From BS750m-G4 sp964472195 (GTDB lineage: Bacteria; Bacteroidota; Ignavibacteria; Tepidaquicellales; Tepidaquicellaceae), in NCBI GenBank assembly GCA_964472195.1, contig CAYYJH010000119.1:1-5865 (forward strand): 5,865 nucleotides of DNA, read 5' to 3'. A program made the translations under genes and the position numbers. Shown one piece after another: positions 1 to 3,229 of the stretch (within the stretch, counting starts at the first letter, position 1; each line of letters begins with the position of its first letter). Below the pieces are notes generated by a model that saw only the letters and a program-made list of their open reading frames with translations, had not been told where the DNA came from and did not search any database.

Positions 1-293
1 TTAGCATAAGCACCGAGTCTAATACCGTCTCCAGAATTTAGATTGATTTTTCCAGAATTAAATTTCCCTTCTGGAGTAATCGGTACAATTCTCATCAGTT
101 TAATCTCATTTGAATTTCTATTATACGCAATTATCTTGACAAATCCATCGGACATAGCACTGTGTTTATCACTGCATATAACAGTACCGGAAATTTCAAT
201 GGGATTCTTTTCTACACCTTTTGCAGATATTGTGTAGGAGAGTATAAAAGCGATTAGAATTGCTTGTATACTTATTAGAATTGAGTTTCTCAT
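1..293 (-). CDS. Exported protein with N-terminal signal peptide and probable beta-sandwich domain (3' end beyond window)
   Basis: Reading from an ATG at 293 leftward, the frame stays open for 97 codons to the window edge, so the C-terminus is missing. Residues 1-24 look like a Sec signal peptide: a short n-region (MRNS), a hydrophobic core (ILISIQAILIAFILSY) and a likely cleavage site after TISA, before KG. The mature part starts EKNPIEISGTVICSD and continues as alternating short strands with Gly/Asp turns (GFVKIIAYN, then PITPEGKFNSGKINL, then SGDGIRLGAYA). This resembles carboxypeptidase-regulatory-like or other Ig-type beta-sandwich domains of secreted FCB-group proteins; that assignment is inference. 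The start is supported by a strong AAAGGAG site 6 nt upstream. The gene lies 44 nt downstream of the TrmB-like regulator gene on the same strand, so co-transcription is likely. There is a single Cys (residue 40) but no lipobox, so it is probably periplasmic or secreted and not a lipoprotein. Function unknown. Confidence 0.8.
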   Translation of the reverse strand, partial: MRNSILISIQAILIAFILSYTISAKGVEKNPIEISGTVICSDKHSAMSDGFVKIIAYNRNSNEIKLMRIVPITPEGKFNSGKINLNSGDGIRLGAYA

Positions 294-317
294 GATTCTC
301 TCCTTTGAATTGAGTTT
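278..317. repeat. 11-bp direct repeat flanking the RBS and start codon
   Basis: GAATTGAGTTT occurs exactly at 278-288 and at 307-317 (plus strand), 29 bp apart. Read on the coding (minus) strand, AAACTCAATTC comes once just upstream of the Shine-Dalgarno site and again from the last base of codon 2 into codon 6 of the exported-protein gene. The copies therefore bracket the translation initiation region. This could be a local duplication, a binding site for a repressor or RNA-binding protein, or chance in AT-rich DNA. Confidence 0.6.
300..306 (-). promoter_or_regulatory. Strong Shine-Dalgarno site of the exported-protein gene
   Basis: On the minus strand AAAGGAG lies 6 nt before the ATG at 293. 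It fixes the start of a gene that otherwise has no complete reading frame in the window. It stands out because neither of the other two starts visible here has a well-placed Shine-Dalgarno sequence, so this gene may be translated more efficiently than the regulator gene upstream. Confidence 0.8.
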
Positions 318-337
318 ATAACTGGTATTTATATTTT

Positions 338-1216
338 TTACGTAATTGTTTCTTTGATGTTAAGTTTATTATAAACTTTCTTGAAATCTTTCGTTTTGTA
401 TCCCTGACTCCAGTAATAATTGAATAAGTCTGTCATTCTTTTTGCAAAGTCTTGATTTCGTATTATTATGTCTGCTCTGTTATGTCTTGGAATATCTTTG
501 TTATCTATGTTGATAAAAACGATTTCCCTATCGAAGATTGTTATATTCGGAAGTTCTAATTGAGAGATCCTTAATTGTTCACCGTTCTTCTCGTAGTGCT
601 CGCATAGGTCAATAAATCCTTCCATCGTTGCTATAGATATATTTTCATTTCTATCAAGGATACGAAAATTCAAGCTTGCTTCGTAAATCGATTTAATGAC
701 ACCACCGTTATCAATAAATCTTTTTGCATCATTATCTAATTCTTTTGAGACAAACATTTCAAATCTAACCATGAAAAGAATTTCTTCCTTTGCCTGTTTC
801 AATAATTCAATGAATTTAGCTGTTCGATGCTTGTTGAAACCTCTTATTAATTCAATGTTAACATTTGTTACATCTTTTTCGTTATCTGAATGATATAAAG
901 GGTGCAGATCATGGAAAGTATCTTTTAGGTGAGTTAGTTCGGTTTCCTTAGCATGATTAATCTCCCCCTGTATTTTATCAAAGATAATATTTGGATTTAT
1001 AATTTCGTACTTTAATATCGAATTGGTTTCTATAGCATTGCAATAACCTTTCTCTGCAAAACTTTTTAGGATTTCATAGACAGCAGTTCTTCTTATCTTT
1101 GCTTTGTCTGCTATTTCCGATGCACTTAAAGAAACGTTTTTTAGCAGAGCTAAAAATACTTTAGCTTCGTATTCTTTGAATCCTAATTTCTTGATTTTAA
1201 GTATTAAATTTTCCAT
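338..1216 (-). CDS. TrmB-family transcriptional regulator (winged helix plus C-terminal sensor domain)
   Basis: The 292-residue product fits the TrmB family, DNA-binding regulators best known from archaea, where several respond to sugars. Residues 11-75 are the TrmB winged helix: LGFKEYEAKVFLALLK (helix 1), SASEIADKAKI (helix 2), RRTAVYEILKSFAEKG (recognition helix), then a wing ending in YEIINP. Residues 76-105 are a Glu/Lys/His-rich helix, probably a dimerisation linker. From about 119 on, NIELIRGFNKHRTAKFIELL followed by AKEEILFMVRFEMF starts the PLD-like sensor fold typical of the family. The end, ADIIIRNQDFAKRMTDLFNY then YWSQG, also fits. No HxK...D (HKD) motif is present, so the domain should bind a ligand and not cleave phosphodiesters. 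The ligand cannot be read from sequence. The ATG at 1216 is chosen because the HTH begins right after it; the only purine-rich site, AGGA, is 13 nt upstream, too far to be a good Shine-Dalgarno. The exported-protein gene follows 44 nt downstream and is the obvious candidate target or partner. Confidence 0.88.
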   Translation of the reverse strand: MENLILKIKKLGFKEYEAKVFLALLKNVSLSASEIADKAKIRRTAVYEILKSFAEKGYCNAIETNSILKYEIINPNIIFDKIQGEINHAKETELTHLKDTFHDLHPLYHSDNEKDVTNVNIELIRGFNKHRTAKFIELLKQAKEEILFMVRFEMFVSKELDNDAKRFIDNGGVIKSIYEASLNFRILDRNENISIATMEGFIDLCEHYEKNGEQLRISQLELPNITIFDREIVFINIDNKDIPRHNRADIIIRNQDFAKRMTDLFNYYWSQGYKTKDFKKVYNKLNIKETIT

Positions 1217-1219
1217 TGT

Positions 1220-1261
1220 AAAATTGTTGTCCTTTTTGTTTAAGACAATATTAACAATTTT
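1220..1261. repeat. 9-bp perfect inverted repeat spanning the core promoter and leader of the regulator gene
   Basis: AAAATTGTT (1220-1228) and AACAATTTT (1253-1261) are perfect inverse copies separated by 24 nt. One arm begins at the first base of the predicted -10 and extends into the spacer; the other lies in the 5' leader just before the ATG. Family members often bind palindromic sites over their own promoters, so an autoregulatory operator is a reasonable inference. The composition (A/T with one G/C per arm) makes chance possible. Confidence 0.4.
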
Positions 1262-1297
1262 CAGTTATCTGTCAAGTCCATAATTTTGTAATATTGT
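1245..1297. repeat. Inverted TAATATTGT 9-mers flanking the regulator promoter (third copy at 1501-1509)
   Basis: ACAATATTA at 1245-1253 and TAATATTGT at 1289-1297 form a perfect inverted repeat with a 35-nt gap that encloses the -35 element. A third copy, TAATATTGT, sits at 1501-1509 on the plus strand. The copy at 1245-1253 overlaps the predicted -10. The 9-mer may be an operator, or simply a recurrent -10/-7-like promoter element. Confidence 0.4.
1248..1275 (-). promoter_or_regulatory. Probable promoter of the TrmB-like regulator gene
   Basis: On the minus strand a perfect TTGACA (1275-1270) is followed, after 16 nt, by TAATAT (1253-1248), which would start RNA near 1241 and give a leader of about 25 nt. 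Read by Bacteroidetes-type rules the same DNA gives TTG, N19, TAATATTG, which is 7 of 8 against TAnnTTTG. Both readings place the promoter at the same spot, just upstream of the ATG at 1216. It would drive the regulator and, by read-through, the exported-protein gene. Confidence 0.6.
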
Positions 1298-1370
1298 GTT
1301 ACCTACTAACAACAACATTTTTGCAAGTATTGTATAAATATTATCTAACTTGTATCCAGATTTTCAGATA

Positions 1371-1430
1371 AAAGGATTCCCTCGTAAACACAGAGAATCC
1401 TTATAAAACAGGATCAATCCTCGGAATCCG
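1371..1430. repeat. Cluster of GGATTCC/GGAATCC motifs with alternative hairpins
   Basis: AAGGATTC (1372-1379) pairs with GAATCCTT (1395-1402) over 8 bp; one C/A mismatch and two further pairs (CT with AG) leave a 9-nt loop. The same left arm, GGATTCC (1374-1380), is also an exact inverse of GGAATCC (1423-1429), so two mutually exclusive stems are possible. Between them lies a small AGGA-TCAA-TCCT hairpin (1410-1421). On the minus strand the first stem is followed by TTTTATC, too short a T-run for a convincing terminator. It could be an operator cluster or a structured leader or small RNA; which of these cannot be decided from sequence. Confidence 0.45.
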
Positions 1431-1521
1431 TTAAATAAACAACAAGTTTAAAAAAAATTATTTACTCTTTTGAATTATAAAACTTACTATTAATATATTA
1501 TAATATTGTTTCTCTCGCAAA

Positions 1522-1549
1522 GACATTTTTTGGCATTTGTGGGATGTGT
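1522..1549 (+). repeat. GGC(A/G)TTTGTGGGA element, copy 1
   Basis: The core GGCATTTGTGGGA (1532-1544) matches GGCGTTTGTGGGA (1662-1674) at 12 of 13 positions. Extending the alignment to GACA upstream and the GT downstream gives 20 of 28 matches at a constant offset of 130 bp. The core is G-rich in a very AT-rich surrounding. It is followed after 15 nt by the dyad arm and a TTTATATATTT stretch (1561-1571). Confidence 0.55.
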
Positions 1550-1578
1550 TTTCTTAAAAATTTATATATTTTAAGAAA
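1550..1578. repeat. 10-bp perfect dyad, AT-rich
   Basis: TTTCTTAAAA (1550-1559) and TTTTAAGAAA (1569-1578) are exact inverse copies around a 9-nt loop. Neither strand has a T-run after the stem and the stem has a single G/C pair, so it is not a typical terminator. A dimeric regulator binding site is more likely. Confidence 0.45.
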
Positions 1579-1651
1579 TAGGGATATCTAAAAACTTTAA
1601 TTTTAAACAAAAATTGAACTTTTCAAGTAAAAACTCCCTTGATTTTCACTG

Positions 1652-1679
1652 GACAAAAATCGGCGTTTGTGGGAAGTTT
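1652..1679 (+). repeat. GGC(A/G)TTTGTGGGA element, copy 2
   Basis: Second copy, offset exactly 130 bp from the first, again with GACA six bases before the GGC. It is followed closely by TTTATATATTT (1677-1687), also found after copy 1 though at a different distance. GGACAAAA, which overlaps the left edge of this copy (1651-1658), recurs at 1689-1696. The element ends roughly 90 nt before the ATG at 1772, a position suited to an activator or repressor site for the helical-protein gene. Confidence 0.55.
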
Positions 1680-1704
1680 ATATATTTAGGACAAAATTTA
1701 AAGG

Positions 1705-1735
1705 TTGTAGATTAATAATATTTCACTAATCTTTG
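1705..1735 (+). promoter_or_regulatory. Weak candidate Bacteroidetes-type promoter for the helical-protein gene
   Basis: TTG (1705-1707), 20 nt, then AATCTTTG (1728-1735), which matches TAnnTTTG at 7 of 8. The spacing fits the 19-21 nt of Bacteroidetes primary sigma promoters. RNA would start near 1741, downstream of the TTG at 1733 and 31 nt before the ATG at 1772, which supports the ATG as start. No good TTGACA/TATAAT pair with 16-18 nt spacing was found for this gene. Weak evidence in AT-rich DNA. Confidence 0.25.
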
Positions 1736-1771
1736 ATAAACAGAATATTCGATGAAAAAAACATATCGAAA

Positions 1772-3208
1772 ATGAAAAGCAGTAAGCTCATTAGGGTTAT
1801 CAGAGGTTTGTCAAAAAATGAATTTCGTAAATTTGGAGATTTTATAAAATCTCCTTTTTACAATAAAAATGAGAAGTTAAGCAAGCTTTATGATTTCCTG
1901 AAAGATACCAATGGTGAATTTGAATTTGCAAGTATCACGAAAGAATCACTGGCTGAATTTGTCTATCCAGAAACAAAATACGATGAACAAAAAATTCGTA
2001 CATTGGTTTCGGATTTTATTAAGATGGTTGAAAAATTTCTCGTTGTAATTGAAGAAGAAAAGAATTCTGTGTTCCAAAAAGTTTATCTTGTAAGAGCTTT
2101 GATTGACAGGAATATTACAGGTAGTTTCAAAACAGTTTTAAGGGAAACACTCGATACTCAAAATAAGGAGTTCAATCGGGATGAAGATTATTATTATAAT
2201 CAAATGTATCTTGAGCTTGAATCTCTTAATTATAAAGTGGAAAGAGATGAATCTGTTCAGAGAACTGATTACAACAAGATAACATCTAATATTGATCTCT
2301 TCTTTATCATCACTAAACTGTCTATGCTTCATTTTATTTCGCATCATGAAAAAGACATAAAACCTGATAGTGATTTTAATGAATGGTTGATCGAAGAAAT
2401 TATTAAATTTATTAAAGAGAACCTGACATTAATCAAGAAAGAACACCCAATAATATATATGAAGTATCTTGTATTGATGTCTATAATATATCCCGATGAC
2501 GAAAAATATTATGAAAGTCTGAAAAATTATTCAATCGCGAACTGGAAAAAATTTAATACTTATAACAGGGGTTATGTTTTCGGATCATTGAAAAATTATG
2601 TAATAGATAAATATAACAAGGGTAATATAGAATTCAAAAAAGAACGATTTTATATTGACAAGTTTATTGAGGATAAAAATATTTTAGATTATGAAAACTT
2701 CATCAGCCACACAGATTTTTTAAACTCAATATCATCAGCATTAGCAGTTAAAAATGTAAAATGGGCAGTTAGTTTTTTCCGGAAATATAAAGACAAAATA
2801 ATTCCCGAATTAAAAGAAGATGCAAAGAATTTAGCGTTGGCTCAAATACTTTATTTTAAAAAAGATTTTGAACAAGCGAATATTTACCTCAATCAGATTA
2901 GTTATAGGAAATATTATTTTTATCTTCGCTCCAAAATGATAATTGCACAAATGCTTTATGATTCAGGTGAATATGAACCTGCCGGATATTTGATAGATGC
3001 CGTCAGGCATTATTTAAACAGGAAGAAGGAGAAAATGCCTATTAGCGAATATTACCTATTCAGGAATTTTTTCCAATTACTGGGAAGGCTATTGAATATA
3101 TCAAAAGCTGATATACGAGTGTTTAAGCAAGAATTAAAGAGTCAGTCTAACGTTGCTAATAAAGAGTGGCTGTTAAAGAAAGCAATTGAATTTAATAAAA
3201 GAAAGTAA
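1772..3208 (+). CDS. Uncharacterised all-helical, TPR-like protein (478 residues)
   Basis: I cannot name this gene. The N-terminus (residues 5-40) reads KLIRVIRGLSKNEFRKFGDF then IKSPFYNKNEKL, a pattern I recall from long uncharacterised proteins of Bacteroidota and Ignavibacteria (Phe-x-x-Phe, then SPF(F/Y)NK); not confirmed by search. The rest is rich in Lys, Glu, Ile, Leu and Tyr with few Gly or Pro, as expected of stacked helices. Toward the C-terminus, segments such as LALAQILYFKKDFEQANIYL and KMIIAQMLYDSGEYEPAGYL look like degenerate TPR helix pairs, suggesting a protein-interaction scaffold. There is no signal peptide or membrane helix, so it is probably cytoplasmic. The frame is open from a TTG at 1733, but ATG 1772 is preferred: the conserved motif begins four residues later and a candidate promoter overlaps the TTG. 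No Shine-Dalgarno is seen; the leader is A-rich, common in this phylum. Its stop lies 14 nt from the stop of leuS, which converges on it. Confidence 0.85.
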   Translation: MKSSKLIRVIRGLSKNEFRKFGDFIKSPFYNKNEKLSKLYDFLKDTNGEFEFASITKESLAEFVYPETKYDEQKIRTLVSDFIKMVEKFLVVIEEEKNSVFQKVYLVRALIDRNITGSFKTVLRETLDTQNKEFNRDEDYYYNQMYLELESLNYKVERDESVQRTDYNKITSNIDLFFIITKLSMLHFISHHEKDIKPDSDFNEWLIEEIIKFIKENLTLIKKEHPIIYMKYLVLMSIIYPDDEKYYESLKNYSIANWKKFNTYNRGYVFGSLKNYVIDKYNKGNIEFKKERFYIDKFIEDKNILDYENFISHTDFLNSISSALAVKNVKWAVSFFRKYKDKIIPELKEDAKNLALAQILYFKKDFEQANIYLNQISYRKYYFYLRSKMIIAQMLYDSGEYEPAGYLIDAVRHYLNRKKEKMPISEYYLFRNFFQLLGRLLNISKADIRVFKQELKSQSNVANKEWLLKKAIEFNKRK

Positions 3209-3229
3209 AACAAAAATACATATTACTTT
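3202..3229. repeat. 7-bp inverted repeat over the two convergent stop codons
   Basis: AAAGTAA (3202-3208) and TTACTTT (3223-3229) are exact inverse copies with a 14-nt A-rich loop. They arise because both genes end in AAG TAA. The only hairpin between the convergent genes is this one, but with one G/C pair and no T-run it would be a poor terminator on either strand. Confidence 0.3.

Larger units (their letters stand above)
1217..1771. other. Divergent intergenic control region, 555 nt
   Basis: This stretch separates the start of the regulator gene (leftward) from the start of the helical-protein gene (rightward). I see no convincing gene in it: the longest frames noticed begin at ATGs at 1318 (minus, 17 codons) and 1544 (plus, 15 codons), with no ribosome binding sites. 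It holds the regulator promoter and its inverted repeats (1220-1297), a GC-richer hairpin block (1371-1430, 25 of 60 bases G/C by hand count), an extremely AT-rich stretch (1431-1500, 8 of 70 G/C), a 10-bp dyad (1550-1578), and two copies of a GGC(A/G)TTTGTGGGA element. That is more structure than two simple promoters would need. Confidence 0.75.

Noticed and set aside
43..237. 64-codon plus-strand open frame
   Set aside because: It lies antisense within the exported-protein gene, which has a signal peptide and a strong Shine-Dalgarno site; this frame has neither.
338..860. Phospholipase D activity of the regulator's C-terminal domain
   Set aside because: The fold may be PLD-like, but no HxK...D (HKD) catalytic motif is present.
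696..893. 65-codon plus-strand open frame
   Set aside because: Antisense to the sensor domain of the TrmB-like gene, with no family features.
1265..1318. 17-codon minus-strand frame upstream of the regulator
   Set aside because: No ribosome binding site, overlaps the -35 region of the predicted promoter, and is well within chance length.
1531..1549. Possible sigma-54 promoter (TGGCAT...)
   Set aside because: The -24-like TGGCAT is present but the required GC at -12 is absent: ten bases after GG comes AT.
1733..1771. TTG at 1733 as start of the helical-protein gene
   Set aside because: It adds 13 residues outside the recognisable motif, has no ribosome binding site, and overlaps a candidate -7 element; the ATG at 1772 is preferred.
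1752..1775. 7-codon plus-strand frame (MKKTYRK) whose TGA overlaps the ATG at 1772 as ATGA
   Set aside because: Could suggest a translationally coupled leader, but it has no Shine-Dalgarno and such overlaps are common by chance in A-rich leaders.
2138..2347. 69-codon minus-strand open frame
   Set aside because: Antisense to the helical-protein gene; Ile/Phe-rich composition is the reverse of its Lys/Glu-rich codons.
3202..3229. Bidirectional terminator between the convergent genes
   Set aside because: The 7-bp repeat has one G/C pair, a 14-nt loop and no T-run; it follows simply from both genes ending AAG TAA.
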